A DNA stretch of 64,000 nucleotides from MAG-120802 sp036752125 (GTDB taxonomy: Bacteria; Actinomycetota; Actinomycetes; Nanopelagicales; Nanopelagicaceae), in assembly GCA_036752125.1 (NCBI GenBank), contig DAIOTH010000001.1:1-64000 (forward strand). Direction: 5' to 3'. Of the stretch, positions 9,000-18,224 are shown piece after piece. A program made the translations under genes and the position numbers. The notes beneath the pieces were generated by a model, which was given only the letters and a program-made list of their open reading frames with translations, did not search any database and was not told the DNA's origin. How positions within the stretch are numbered: position 1 is the stretch's first letter; each line of letters opens with the position of its first letter.

Positions 9000-11669
9000 G
9001 TGAAATCAGCCGAGATTAGATCGCGTTGGCTCTCCTTCTTTGAGTCGCACAATAGTTTAGGTCTTCAGCACCAGGTAGTCCCTTCAGCATCTCTCATAGC
9101 TGATGATCCAAATTTGCTTCTCGTCAATGCGGGCATGGTTCCGTTCAAACCATTCTTTCTAGGAGAGATGACTCCGCCATACAAACGCGCGACATCTGTC
9201 CAGAAATGTGTTCGCACACTTGATATCGACGAAGTTGGAAAAACCACGCGTCACGCCTCGTTCTTTCAGATGTGCGGAAACTTTTCTTTTGGTGATTATT
9301 TCAAAGAAGGTGCAATAGCTCTTGCGTGGGAATTGCTTACTAAACCCATCAGTGACGGAGGATATGGTTTTCCGGAAGAGAAATTGTGGGTAACTGTTTA
9401 TCTCGATGATGATGAAGCTGCGGACATTTGGCATAAGCAAGTTGGGATCCCGAAAGAAAGGATCCAACGTAGAGGAATGGCGGATAATTTCTGGTCTATG
9501 GGTGTACCTGGTCCATGCGGACCATGTTCTGAAATTTATTATGATCGTGGACCGCAGTACGGGAAGGAAGGCGGTCCGATTGCTGATGAGGACCGCTATT
9601 TAGAAATTTGGAATCTTGTCTTTATGCAAAATATTCGTGGAGATGGCCCCGGTAAAGAGGGTTATCCGATACTTGGCGAATTGCCGGCAAAAAATATTGA
9701 TACTGGACTTGGTTTAGAGCGTACCGCTGCTTTACTTCAAGGTGTTGAAAATATCTACGAAATTGACACCACTCGCCACATTCTTGATAAAGCTAGTTCA
9801 ATTACTGGCGTCAAATATGGCTCAAATGCCAAGAACGATATTTCTCTCCGTGTCATCGCAGATCATGCTCGAACTGCGACGATGCTCATTGGAGACGGAG
9901 TAACTCCCGGTAATGAAGGTAGAGGTTACGTTCTCCGCCGAATGATGCGCCGTACTACTCGAAATATGCGACTACTCGGTTCACCAGATCACAACATGGT
10001 CGAATTGATTTCGGCCTCTATCGAAGCGATGGGACCTCAATATCCCGAGCTTATTTCCGACAAAGAACGCATTATCAAGGTGTCTGAGGCTGAAGAAGAT
10101 ACATTCCTACAAACGCTCAAGAGCGGCACGCAAATTTTTGATGTCGCAAGTTCGGTGGTAAAAAAGAGTGGCGGCAAACAAATTTCTGGAGATGACGCTT
10201 TCAAACTTCACGATACTTATGGTTTTCCGTTTGATTTAACTCTAGAAATGGCCTCGGAACAAGGTTTGGCAGTTGATGCCGAAGGTTTCCAGCGGTTAAT
10301 GAAGGAACAGCGCGAACGAGCAAAAGCTGATGCAAAGTCTAAAAAGAGCGGGCATACCGATCTCTCTGAGTACCGGAAAATTGCAGAGCAGGGCAAGAAG
10401 TTGGAATTTATTGGTTACAGTCATCTTGAGAGTGAAAGCACGCTTCTCGGTCTTTTCAAAGATGGGAAAGCAACTAAGGAAGCTAATCTCGGTGACGAAG
10501 TAGAGTTAATTTTGGATCGCACGCCTTTCTATGCTGAAGGTGGCGGGCAATTAGCAGATGGTGGATACATTCATGGCTCAGACGGTTCGCTTATTGAGGT
10601 AGATGATGTTCAGGCCCCGATTCCTGGAGTCTTTGTTCATCGTGGGCGAGTCACTAAAGGTTCATGGATATCGGGATCACTTGTAAGAGCTGCAATCGAT
10701 ATTGAAAGGCGGCGCGGTATTTCTCGCGCACACACAGCGACACACATGGTGCATAAAGCATTTCGAGAGATTCTCGGCGAAACTGCCACGCAGGCAGGTT
10801 CGGAAAATGCTCCGGGAAGATTCAGATTCGATTTCCCATCTGCAGGCGCAGTATCTGCTGCATCGCTATCAGAAGTTGAATCACGTGTTAATACACTTCT
10901 TCTCGAAGATCTTGAAGTTACTGCCGAAGAGATGTCTCAGTCGGAAGCAAAAGCAATCGGAGCGATGGCGCTCTTTGGTGAAAAGTATGGCGATCGAGTT
11001 CGCGTAGTTAGCGTTGGTGACTGGGCGCGAGAATTGTGTGGAGGAACTCACGTGGCTCGATCCGGCCAACTGGGAATCGTGAAACTTCTGGGTGAGTCAT
11101 CGATTGGCGCAGGGGTTAGGCGAGTTGAAGCTTTGGTAGGTGTTGACGCTTATTCATTCCTTGCTCGTGAACATGTGCTGCTGAATTCACTCAATGACTT
11201 AATAAAGAGCACAAGGGTTGAAGAATTGCCAGAACGAATCTCCGCGCTTGTTGCGCGAGTCAAGGAAGTCGAGAAGGAATTGGCACAAATTAAGACTAAA
11301 CAAGCGCTTGCCGCCGCAGGTTCGCTGATTAATTCAGCGGAAAAAGTCAATGGATTGTCATTTGTATCAAGCAACATGGGAGAAAATCTCTCCGGAGATG
11401 ATCTCAGAACTATCGCCTTAGATCTACGATCACGAGTTAAAGGTAGTGTTATCGCGCTAGCCAGTTTTGGAGATGAGAAAGTAACTCTTGTCGTTGCCGT
11501 GGATGAAGAGGCTCGGGCGCGAGGTGTGAAAGCAGGAAGTCTCGTAAAACTTGCCTCGTCAATTTTGGGCGGTGGCGGTGGCGGAAAAGATGATTTTGCT
11601 CAAGGCGGCGGTTCTGACCGTACGAAAATTTCTGAAGCTATGAGCGCAATCAAGAACGCGCTGAATTAA
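9000..11669 (+). CDS. alaS: Alanine--tRNA ligase
   Basis: Class II synthetase of 889 residues that charges tRNA-Ala and hydrolyses mischarged Ser/Gly-tRNA-Ala. The N-terminal catalytic part has QKCVRTLDIDEVGKT and RHASFFQMCGNFSFGDYFKE; the tRNA-recognition region contains RRMMRRTTRNM. The editing domain carries zinc ligands HTATH (578-582) and CGGTH (680-684), preceded by AEGGGQLADGG. The C-terminal C-Ala domain ends with a glycine-rich GGGGGGKDDFAQGGG. GTG start; GAGGAG lies about 12 nt upstream. Followed by ruvX in the conserved order alaS-ruvX-mltG-aroE. Confidence 0.98.
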   Translation: MKSAEIRSRWLSFFESHNSLGLQHQVVPSASLIADDPNLLLVNAGMVPFKPFFLGEMTPPYKRATSVQKCVRTLDIDEVGKTTRHASFFQMCGNFSFGDYFKEGAIALAWELLTKPISDGGYGFPEEKLWVTVYLDDDEAADIWHKQVGIPKERIQRRGMADNFWSMGVPGPCGPCSEIYYDRGPQYGKEGGPIADEDRYLEIWNLVFMQNIRGDGPGKEGYPILGELPAKNIDTGLGLERTAALLQGVENIYEIDTTRHILDKASSITGVKYGSNAKNDISLRVIADHARTATMLIGDGVTPGNEGRGYVLRRMMRRTTRNMRLLGSPDHNMVELISASIEAMGPQYPELISDKERIIKVSEAEEDTFLQTLKSGTQIFDVASSVVKKSGGKQISGDDAFKLHDTYGFPFDLTLEMASEQGLAVDAEGFQRLMKEQRERAKADAKSKKSGHTDLSEYRKIAEQGKKLEFIGYSHLESESTLLGLFKDGKATKEANLGDEVELILDRTPFYAEGGGQLADGGYIHGSDGSLIEVDDVQAPIPGVFVHRGRVTKGSWISGSLVRAAIDIERRRGISRAHTATHMVHKAFREILGETATQAGSENAPGRFRFDFPSAGAVSAASLSEVESRVNTLLLEDLEVTAEEMSQSEAKAIGAMALFGEKYGDRVRVVSVGDWARELCGGTHVARSGQLGIVKLLGESSIGAGVRRVEALVGVDAYSFLAREHVLLNSLNDLIKSTRVEELPERISALVARVKEVEKELAQIKTKQALAAAGSLINSAEKVNGLSFVSSNMGENLSGDDLRTIALDLRSRVKGSVIALASFGDEKVTLVVAVDEEARARGVKAGSLVKLASSILGGGGGGKDDFAQGGGSDRTKISEAMSAIKNALN

Positions 11670-11677
11670 AGGCCACG

Positions 11678-12136
11678 ATGTTGCCATCAGGTCGGCGCTT
11701 GGCAATTGATTATGGCGAAGTTCGTATCGGGCTTGCCATGAGTGATCCAACAGGAACGCTCTCTTCACCCTTGATGACTTTGCGCAATGAGGTATCTAAT
11801 CCGGACGGAACGTTTCAGGCCATTTCCGAAGTGGTAGATGCCAATGAAATCCGAGTCATCTACATCGGATTACCGTTACATCTATCTGGGGAAGAAGGGG
11901 CATCTTCCGAAAAAGTGCGCGCGTTCGCTGCTGGTCTGCGAAAGCACGTAAATCTGCAAGTGCCGATTCAACTTCTAGATGAGCGCCTCTCAACAAAGGC
12001 GGCGATTAATCAGGCTAACGCTATGGGTAAGAAGCTGGGCCGTGACGAAGTTGATCAGATGGCCGCAGTAGCAATCTTGGAGTTTGCTCTCAGCGTTGAA
12101 AAATCAATAGGGGATTTTGCGGGCAATGCAATCTGA
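11678..12136 (+). CDS. ruvX: Putative pre-16S rRNA nuclease / Holliday junction resolvase-like YqgF
   Basis: A 152-residue RNase H-fold protein. The first catalytic aspartate is in RLAIDYGEVRIGLAMSD and further conserved stretches are YIGLPLHLSGEEG and LLDERLSTKAA ending with DEVDQMAAVAILE. In E. coli YqgF helps mature the 5' end of 16S rRNA; a resolvase role has also been proposed. An AAAGG motif 5 nt upstream supports the ATG at 11678. It overlaps the next gene mltG by 11 nt, assuming the ATG start there. Confidence 0.92.
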   Translation: MLPSGRRLAIDYGEVRIGLAMSDPTGTLSSPLMTLRNEVSNPDGTFQAISEVVDANEIRVIYIGLPLHLSGEEGASSEKVRAFAAGLRKHVNLQVPIQLLDERLSTKAAINQANAMGKKLGRDEVDQMAAVAILEFALSVEKSIGDFAGNAI

Positions 12137-13178
12137 TACCGCTAAGCCTCAGGTTAGTTTCATGGCTAATCCACTTGTCCGTCTTATCTTTGCAGGCCTC
12201 TTCATTTTAATTGCAACTTTTACGCTACGTTTCTTTGCAAGCGGTGTAGAAACCGCTCCAGATTATGAGGCTGGACAGGCGGGACCTGAAGTAATTATTG
12301 AAGTTCAGCGTGGAGAAACCGGATCTGAGATAGGAAAGAAACTAGAACAGGCCGGCGTTGTTAAATCTACTCTCGCCTTTTTTAGAGTCGCTGTGGGTGA
12401 CTCTCGATCAGCGCGTATCGCACCCGGAGAACACCGTTTAGAGACACGAATTCCCGCAAAATTAGCGCTGGATCAACTACTGGATCCCAAGAGAATTCCG
12501 AATCTGATCATCATTCGAGATGGGGCAAGAGTGACTGAAGTTGTCGAATCACTCGTTCAATTCGGTCTGGCGCGAGAAGATATCGAAAGAGCGATGAAAG
12601 CGGTCACAACACCAAAAATATTCTCTGCTAATTCTCTTGAGGGATTTCTTTATCCCGCACAATATTCATTTAACAAAGATGTGAAAGCGGTAACAGTAAT
12701 TCAAGCAGCCCTTGAAAAATTTAACTGGGCAACAAAGGAAGTGAATTGGAGCGTCTCAAAAAAGTTTACCCCGTACGAGTTGTTAACCATTGCCTCACTT
12801 GTTGAAACTGAGGGGACCCCAGATATTTTCGGCAAAGTTTCTCGAGTTATCTTCAACAGGCTCCAAAAAGGAATGCCCTTACAGTTTGATTCGACGGTGC
12901 ACTATGCGCTTAATCGACGTGGAGAGATTAGGGTTTCTCTCGCTGATATCAAAGTAAAGAGTAAGTACAACACGTTTATAAACCCTGGTCTGCCGCCGGG
13001 ACCGATTGGAAGCCCGACACGGGATGCGATTGATGCAACCTTGTCTCCGTTGGAGGGAGATTGGCTCTATTTCGTCACAGTCAAACCTGGAGATACTAGG
13101 TTCACCAGCTCTTACGATCAATTCTTGGAATGGAAAGCTGAATACAAGAAAAACTTTAAGCAAGGGCTTTTTGAATGA
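12126..13178 (+). CDS. mltG: Endolytic murein transglycosylase MltG
   Basis: A 350-residue inner-membrane lytic transglycosylase that cuts nascent peptidoglycan and so ends glycan chains. One N-terminal membrane helix (LIFAGLFILIATFTLRFFAS) is followed by a LysM-like segment and the YceG/MltG catalytic domain; the catalytic glutamate is in LTIASLVETEG and the signature GLPPGPIGSP is near the C-terminus. ATG at 12126 is preferred over the TTG at 12117. Gene order alaS-ruvX-mltG-aroE is standard in actinobacteria. It ends in an ATGA overlap with aroE. Confidence 0.95.
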   Translation: MQSDTAKPQVSFMANPLVRLIFAGLFILIATFTLRFFASGVETAPDYEAGQAGPEVIIEVQRGETGSEIGKKLEQAGVVKSTLAFFRVAVGDSRSARIAPGEHRLETRIPAKLALDQLLDPKRIPNLIIIRDGARVTEVVESLVQFGLAREDIERAMKAVTTPKIFSANSLEGFLYPAQYSFNKDVKAVTVIQAALEKFNWATKEVNWSVSKKFTPYELLTIASLVETEGTPDIFGKVSRVIFNRLQKGMPLQFDSTVHYALNRRGEIRVSLADIKVKSKYNTFINPGLPPGPIGSPTRDAIDATLSPLEGDWLYFVTVKPGDTRFTSSYDQFLEWKAEYKKNFKQGLFE

Positions 13179-13987
13179 AAAGACAGGCAGCGGTATTGGG
13201 TTCACCCATAGCTCATTCACTTTCGCCAGTGATTCATTTGAGAGCGTATGAAATCTTAGGTTTACCTTACGATTATCAAGCGGTCGAAGTGACTCGAGAA
13301 GGTTTAAGTGCTTTTCTGACACAAGAGAGACTCCACGATGAAAATACTTTGGGTTTCTCGCTCACTATGCCCCTTAAAGAGGAGATCTGCTCACCAAAAT
13401 TTGCCAACCTTCTGAATGTAGATCAGCGCTCTCAACAGATAAATTCCGCCAATACTCTTTATCGAGATGGAGATGCATGGCAGGCAACTTCAACGGATGT
13501 GACGGGGTTTGAATATTTGCTCTCGAATAGGAAATTTGCGAACGTTGTGATTCTTGGCTCGGGTGGAACAGCGCGAGCTGTTATGGCAGCTCGACAGATT
13601 CAAGGCGCAGAAATTAGATTGTTTCGAAGAAGTTCAGAGAGAGATGAAATGTTGAGTCAATCATTTCCTGATCTATCGCTTCGCTTTATGGATTGGAACG
13701 AGCTCGATTCATCCATTTCGGCAGACATACTCGTTAATACCGTGCCAAATAGTGGTGTAGAGAAAGTAGTTCTCGGTGAATTCCCAATTTTGCTTGACGC
13801 TATTTATTCCCCATGGCTGCCTGCTTTGTCCAAAAGGCAGATGCAAATAGGGGGAGAATTATTGACAGGTATAGATCTGCTCTGTGCGCAAGCGATCTAT
13901 CAAGTATCTCTAATGACCAAAGAGAATTTTGAGTTTGAGTTGATGTTCAATGCGATGAAGAAAGTGGCCCTGGCTCAACTGGTTTGA
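13175..13987 (+). CDS. aroE: Shikimate dehydrogenase (NADP+)
   Basis: Reduces 3-dehydroshikimate to shikimate in aromatic amino acid synthesis. The 270 residues include the substrate-binding start GSPIAHSLSPVIH, GFSLTMPLK with the catalytic lysine, and a Rossmann nucleotide-binding turn VILGSGGTARA. The cofactor loop LFRRSSER looks compatible with NADP. It overlaps mltG by 4 nt. The remaining shikimate genes aroC, aroK, aroB and aroQ follow immediately after a short prepilin-peptidase-like gene. Confidence 0.94.
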   Translation: MKRQAAVLGSPIAHSLSPVIHLRAYEILGLPYDYQAVEVTREGLSAFLTQERLHDENTLGFSLTMPLKEEICSPKFANLLNVDQRSQQINSANTLYRDGDAWQATSTDVTGFEYLLSNRKFANVVILGSGGTARAVMAARQIQGAEIRLFRRSSERDEMLSQSFPDLSLRFMDWNELDSSISADILVNTVPNSGVEKVVLGEFPILLDAIYSPWLPALSKRQMQIGGELLTGIDLLCAQAIYQVSLMTKENFEFELMFNAMKKVALAQLV

Positions 13988-14022
13988 CCTGTTGATAACG
14001 TTTTCGTTCACATCTCAAGCTT

Positions 14023-14028
14023 TACGAT
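14023..14028 (+). promoter_or_regulatory. -10 element TACGAT of a leaderless promoter
   Basis: TACGAT sits exactly 6 nt before the GTG of the A24 peptidase-like gene, inside the 47-nt gap after aroE. This supports the GTG at 14035 as start. Confidence 0.55.
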
Positions 14029-14034
14029 CTAAGT

Positions 14035-14541
14035 GTGGTCTTAATCCATTTTATTCTCTTTGCGGGAGTGATCTCTTTCAGAGATATCTCATCACATCGC
14101 ATAAAGAAGCGTGAGGTTTATCTAGCGTTAGTAACTATCGCTCCATTTCTTCATTTCAATTCATTCCTCTTTGCAGCCGTCAATGGAGCTCTATATACAG
14201 GTATTCGAAGGCTTTCATCGAATCAATTAGGTAAGGGGGATGTTCGACTAGCGCCGTTAATTGGAGTTTATATCTCTATGTATGAGGAAGAAATCGGAGA
14301 GACTTTTGTAGTAAATCTCATGACCTGGTCACTAGCAGGAGTTGTCGCTCTATATCTCATGTTGAAAGGCAAGAATCGCGCTCACTACCGGATTCCATTT
14401 GCTCCATTTATGTTTCTTGGGGTAGTGGTTCATGGAACTGCTCAAATAGCCGCCGAGAAATGCTCGCCATCTGCGATAATTGTGCAATGCGTTGGCTTAC
14501 TGCAGGAGAATCTCACGGCCCAGCTCTCGTTGGCATCGTAG
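14035..14541 (+). CDS. A24 family prepilin peptidase-like protein (short form)
   Basis: A 168-residue polytopic membrane protein. Both aspartates of the type IV prepilin peptidase family are present: Asp17 in FRDISSHRIKKRE and Asp69 in LGKGDVRLAPLIG. Only the peptidase half is there; the N-terminal cysteine/methylase domain of full-length PilD is missing, as in other short actinobacterial forms. No pilin genes are nearby, so its substrate is unknown. GTG at 14035 is chosen because a -10 hexamer lies 6 nt upstream. The 3' end overlaps aroC by 55 nt, which is unusually long for this window; the last 25 or so residues look unconserved. Confidence 0.75.
   Translation: MVLIHFILFAGVISFRDISSHRIKKREVYLALVTIAPFLHFNSFLFAAVNGALYTGIRRLSSNQLGKGDVRLAPLIGVYISMYEEEIGETFVVNLMTWSLAGVVALYLMLKGKNRAHYRIPFAPFMFLGVVVHGTAQIAAEKCSPSAIIVQCVGLLQENLTAQLSLAS
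14475..14480 (+). promoter_or_regulatory. -10-like element GATAAT upstream of aroC
   Basis: GATAAT lies exactly 6 nt before the aroC ATG, inside the end of the upstream coding sequence. It would give aroC its own leaderless transcript in addition to read-through. Confidence 0.45.
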
Positions 14542-15668
14542 AGGGAATACCTGCGCATGTGATGGTGAATACGGCAGATATTGATGAAGATCTGCGACGT
14601 CGCAGATTAGGTTTTGGGCGGGGCGCGCGTCAGAATTTTGAAGCCGACAAAGTCACAATTCTCGGTGGGGTTCGCCATGGCGTCACACAAGGCGGACCGA
14701 TTGCAATAGAAATTGCAAACTCAGAATGGCCAAAATGGGAAAAAATTATGTCCGCAGATCCAGTGGCTAAGGAAGAGATTGAAAACCTGGGACGTAATGC
14801 ACCTTTGACAAGACCACGACCTGGTCATGCGGATCTAGTAGGAATGCAGAAGTACGATTTTGATGATGCTAGACCCATATTGGAGCGTGCATCAGCTCGA
14901 GAAACAGCGGCACGCGTTGCGCTCGGGGCAGTAGCCAGAAGGTTCCTTAGACAAGTTGCTGGTATTGAGATTTTGAGCCACGTAGTTTCTATAGGATCAA
15001 TCGAAATTCCGAATGATTACCAGATTCCAGAGAAGAATTCTCAATCAAGAATTGATCTCGATGAAGTGAGATGTGCATTTCCCGAAACAAGTAAAAAAAT
15101 GATTGAAGAAATTAACGATGCACACTCCAAAGGTGACACTTTAGGTGGAGTTGTAGAAGTTCTTGCTTTCGATATCCCACCCGGACTTGGTTCACACGTG
15201 CATTGGGATAGACGTTTAGATTCTCGTTTAGCAGGCGCTTTGATGGGGATTCAGGCCATCAAAGGAGTTGAAATAGGTGATGGTTTCACGACGGCAAAAC
15301 GGAGAGGAAGTTTTGCGCATGATGAAATCGAGAGAGATGCAACGGGCGCCATTCGCAGACGTACTGGTCGTGCTGGTGGCACAGAAGGCGGTATGTCTAC
15401 TGGCGAGGTGCTGCGCGTGCGCGCTGCTATGAAACCGATTTCAACAGTACCGAAAGCGCTCGACACTATTGATACTTCAAATGGCGAACCAGCAAAGGCT
15501 ATTAATCAGCGATCCGATGTTTGTGCAGTTCCTGCCGCGGGAATTGTTGCGGAAGCGATGGTCGCTCTTGTGATAGCGGAATCGTTCCTTGAGAAGTTCG
15601 GTGGAGATAGTTTGATGGAGTCACAACGAAATCTTCGCTCGTATCTCGACAATATGAAGATTAAGTGA
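14487..15668 (+). CDS. aroC: Chorismate synthase
   Basis: Converts EPSP to chorismate, the last common step of aromatic biosynthesis, using reduced FMN. The 393 residues show the three family signatures: GESHGPALVGIVEG at the start, RHGVTQGGPIAIEI in the early part, and RASARETAARVALGAVA in the middle, with RTGRAGGTEGGMSTGE later. The ATG at 14487 gives the family N-terminus MRWLTAGESHG; the frame is open further up but adds an unconserved leader. It ends in a GTGA overlap with aroK. Confidence 0.97.
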   Translation: MRWLTAGESHGPALVGIVEGIPAHVMVNTADIDEDLRRRRLGFGRGARQNFEADKVTILGGVRHGVTQGGPIAIEIANSEWPKWEKIMSADPVAKEEIENLGRNAPLTRPRPGHADLVGMQKYDFDDARPILERASARETAARVALGAVARRFLRQVAGIEILSHVVSIGSIEIPNDYQIPEKNSQSRIDLDEVRCAFPETSKKMIEEINDAHSKGDTLGGVVEVLAFDIPPGLGSHVHWDRRLDSRLAGALMGIQAIKGVEIGDGFTTAKRRGSFAHDEIERDATGAIRRRTGRAGGTEGGMSTGEVLRVRAAMKPISTVPKALDTIDTSNGEPAKAINQRSDVCAVPAAGIVAEAMVALVIAESFLEKFGGDSLMESQRNLRSYLDNMKIK

Positions 15669-16177
15669 CGTGTATGCAAGCCATAGTTCTGATAGGGCCA
15701 CCTGGTGCAGGTAAATCGACTGTTGCAAAGTACCTATCAAAAGAGTGCGGTAAGCCGTATATCGATACCGATCAGATGATTGAAAAGGAAACCGGGCGAC
15801 AAATTTCAGAAATTTTCCTGAGTGACGGCGAAGAAGGTTTTAGGAAAATTGAGAAGGAAGTGGTTCTTAAAGCCCTTGAGGAAAATGATTGCGTTATAGC
15901 TCTCGGCGGTGGGTCAGTACTCGATCATGAGGTAGAAAATCGGCTTGAAAGTTTTTCTCATGTCATTTTCTTAGATGTTTCGATTTCTAATGCGGCACCG
16001 AGAGTGGGTTTTAATAAGGAACGTCCGCTCTTAGTCGGGAATCCACGACAGCAATGGTTGGCGTTGATGGAAAAGCGTCGGCCAATCTACGAAAGAGTCT
16101 CAACGCGTACTTTTTCAACAGATAATCGCAAGCCCCAAGAAGTGGCTCGCCAAATCGCTGCGGAGCTCTTAAAGTGA
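15665..16177 (+). CDS. aroK: Shikimate kinase
   Basis: Phosphorylates shikimate at the 3-hydroxyl with ATP. The 170 residues carry a P-loop GPPGAGKST, the shikimate-binding DTD (YIDTDQMIEKETG), the ALGGGSV motif and the lid region RPLL. The GTG at 15665 overlaps the aroC stop; an in-frame ATG at 15674 is a reasonable alternative start giving MQAIVLIGPPG. It ends in a GTGA overlap with aroB, so aroC, aroK and aroB look translationally coupled. Confidence 0.95.
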   Translation: MTCMQAIVLIGPPGAGKSTVAKYLSKECGKPYIDTDQMIEKETGRQISEIFLSDGEEGFRKIEKEVVLKALEENDCVIALGGGSVLDHEVENRLESFSHVIFLDVSISNAAPRVGFNKERPLLVGNPRQQWLALMEKRRPIYERVSTRTFSTDNRKPQEVARQIAAELLK

Positions 16178-17196
16178 ACGGGATTGTAGTTACGGCAGAA
16201 CGAGAGTATGTCGTTGATTTTGTTGAGGATTGGAAGCTCGAATTAACGAAAACGGTTTCCGACAAGCAAGTCTGTGTGTTGGTGCCAAGTTCCCTCTTTC
16301 ATTTCGCTAAGGGGCTGCCGGCTGATTGGTTAGTTGTGAAAGTTCCCGATGGAGAAGTTCAGAAATCGCCTGCAACATATATTTCGGTTCTAGAGAAGCT
16401 CGTCGAAGAGAGATTCACTCGTGATTGCTTCATCGTCGGAATTGGGGGTGGGGCTACTACGGATTTGGCTGGGTTCGTTGCGGCCACATTTTTACGTGGC
16501 GTGGATTGGATCGCCGTACCCACGTCGTTGGCGGCGATGGTCGACGCAGCAGTTGGCGGAAAAACTGGTATTAATCTTGAAGGAGGCAAGAATCTTGCGG
16601 GCGCTTTTCATTCGCCCAGAAAGGTCATTATCTGTAGAGAATTCTTGTCAACGCTACCGGAGCGGGATTTGAAAGCAGGCTTAGCGGAAGTTGCTAAGTG
16701 TGGATTTATTGCAGACCCGAAGATTCTCGAGTTGATCAATACCGATTGGAAGTTGCACCTCGACGAATTGATCACCCGTTCCATCTCTGTTAAAGCAAGG
16801 GTAGTAGGTAAAGATTTCAAAGAATCCTTTGATCGTGAAATTTTGAATTACGGACATACGCTTGGTCACGCAATTGAGCGGCATTCAAATTACGAATTGA
16901 GACATGGAGAATGCGTAGCAATTGGATTGATTTATGCAGCAGCTCTTTCTGAAAGATTTTCTGGTTTGTCCGCCAAAGAGGTTACTCTGCATAGATCAGT
17001 TCTTGATTCGCTAGGACTTTCTACCTCATATAGCGCAGGTGCGTGGGATAGTCTTTATGAGTTGATGTTGCGAGATAAAAAGAATAGATCAACACTGAGA
17101 TTCGTGACTCTGACAAGTATCGGTAAGCCTACGCGTTTAGAAAATCCGAGCGTTGAAGCTTTAAAAGAGATCTACGATCGAGAGATTGGAAGGTAG
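16174..17196 (+). CDS. aroB: 3-dehydroquinate synthase
   Basis: Converts DAHP to 3-dehydroquinate with NAD+ and a divalent metal, the second step of the shikimate pathway. The 340 residues show the NAD-binding glycine block GIGGGATTDLAGFVAATFLRG (split here by description), PTSLAAMVDAAVGGKTGIN and the metal-ligand region NYGHTLGHAIE. The GTG start overlaps the aroK stop by 4 nt. aroQ follows after only 3 nt. Confidence 0.96.
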   Translation: MNGIVVTAEREYVVDFVEDWKLELTKTVSDKQVCVLVPSSLFHFAKGLPADWLVVKVPDGEVQKSPATYISVLEKLVEERFTRDCFIVGIGGGATTDLAGFVAATFLRGVDWIAVPTSLAAMVDAAVGGKTGINLEGGKNLAGAFHSPRKVIICREFLSTLPERDLKAGLAEVAKCGFIADPKILELINTDWKLHLDELITRSISVKARVVGKDFKESFDREILNYGHTLGHAIERHSNYELRHGECVAIGLIYAAALSERFSGLSAKEVTLHRSVLDSLGLSTSYSAGAWDSLYELMLRDKKNRSTLRFVTLTSIGKPTRLENPSVEALKEIYDREIGR

Positions 17197-17199
17197 ATT

Positions 17200-17637
17200 A
17201 TGGGTATGAAGATTCTTGTCCTCAACGGCCCGAATTTGTCGCGACTTGATCTGCGCGAAAAGAATTACTACGGAGATATTGTGTACGCGGATATTGAGAG
17301 CTCGGTTCGGAGTGAAGCGGCATCTCTCGATTTTGAAGCGGAGATTCGACAGAGCAACGATGAATCGGAGATCATCAGCTGGTTACACGAGGCAGCGGAT
17401 AAAAAGATGCCCGTTATTTTCAACCCCGCAGCATTCACACACTATTCATATGCGATTCGCGATGCTGTTGTCATGCTCAAGGCGCCATGTATTGAAGTTC
17501 ACTTGTCCAACCCGCTCTCTCGAGAAGAATTTCGTCACACTTCTGTTATCTCTGGAGTTGTGAATGGAACAATCGCAGGCTTTGGGCTGGATTCATATCG
17601 TCTTGCGCTTCAAGCGCTGAAGCAATTAGTTAAATAG
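17200..17637 (+). CDS. aroQ: 3-dehydroquinate dehydratase, type II
   Basis: Dehydrates 3-dehydroquinate to 3-dehydroshikimate. The 145-residue size and motifs fit the dodecameric type II enzyme: LNGPNLSRLDLRE with Arg19, catalytic Tyr24 in NYYG, FNPAAFTHYSYAIRDA, the catalytic histidine in EVHLSN and REEFRHTS. Together with aroE, aroC, aroK and aroB the window holds five shikimate steps; DAHP synthase and EPSP synthase are elsewhere. Confidence 0.94.
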   Translation: MGMKILVLNGPNLSRLDLREKNYYGDIVYADIESSVRSEAASLDFEAEIRQSNDESEIISWLHEAADKKMPVIFNPAAFTHYSYAIRDAVVMLKAPCIEVHLSNPLSREEFRHTSVISGVVNGTIAGFGLDSYRLALQALKQLVK

Positions 17638-17649
17638 CGAATTGAAAGG

Positions 17650-17655
17650 TAATCT
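17650..17655 (+). promoter_or_regulatory. -10-like element TAATCT upstream of efp
   Basis: TAATCT lies 8 nt before the efp ATG, close to but not at the 6-nt leaderless spacing. A GAAAGG sequence just before it could instead act as a distant ribosome-binding site. Confidence 0.35.
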
Positions 17656-17663
17656 TCCCCGCT

Positions 17664-18224
17664 ATGGCTACTACAAATGATCTAAAAAATGGAATGACTC
17701 TCGATATCGAGGGACAACTCTGGAATGTGGTCGAGTTTCAGCATGTCAAACCTGGAAAGGGCCCAGCTTTCGTCCGAACAAAGCTTAAGAATGTGCTCTC
17801 TGGCAAAGTTGTTGAGAAGACCTTCAATGCTGGAGTAAAGGTTGATATAGCAATTCTTGAAAAGCGTGACATGCAATTTCTCTATAAGGATCCTTCAGGA
17901 TATGTATTTATGGATTCGACAACTTATGATCAAATGACAATTTCACCTGAGACTGTGGGCGATGCCGCCAACTACATGCTGGAAAATAGCGAGGCCATCG
18001 TGGCTGTCCACGAAGGCAACCCGCTATACGTTGAACTACCTGCAAACGTTCCATTAAAAATTACGTACACCGAGCCTGGACTACAAGGTGATCGTTCTTC
18101 TGCTGGATCTAAACCTGCAACTCTCGAGACCGGAATATCAATTCAAGTTCCGCTCTTTATTAAACAGGACGAGGTTGTCCTTGTAGACACTCGCACTGGC
18201 GAATATTTAGGACGAGCAAACTAA
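17664..18224 (+). CDS. efp: Translation elongation factor P
   Basis: Relieves ribosomes stalled at consecutive prolines. The 186 residues form the three-domain EF-P; the tip loop is KPGKGPAFVRTK with Lys32 at the functional position, in the unbranched PGKGPA type seen in actinobacteria. The C-terminal signature is present around KPATLETGISIQVPLFI. nusB starts at the very next base after the stop, so the two are coupled. Confidence 0.97.
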   Translation: MATTNDLKNGMTLDIEGQLWNVVEFQHVKPGKGPAFVRTKLKNVLSGKVVEKTFNAGVKVDIAILEKRDMQFLYKDPSGYVFMDSTTYDQMTISPETVGDAANYMLENSEAIVAVHEGNPLYVELPANVPLKITYTEPGLQGDRSSAGSKPATLETGISIQVPLFIKQDEVVLVDTRTGEYLGRAN

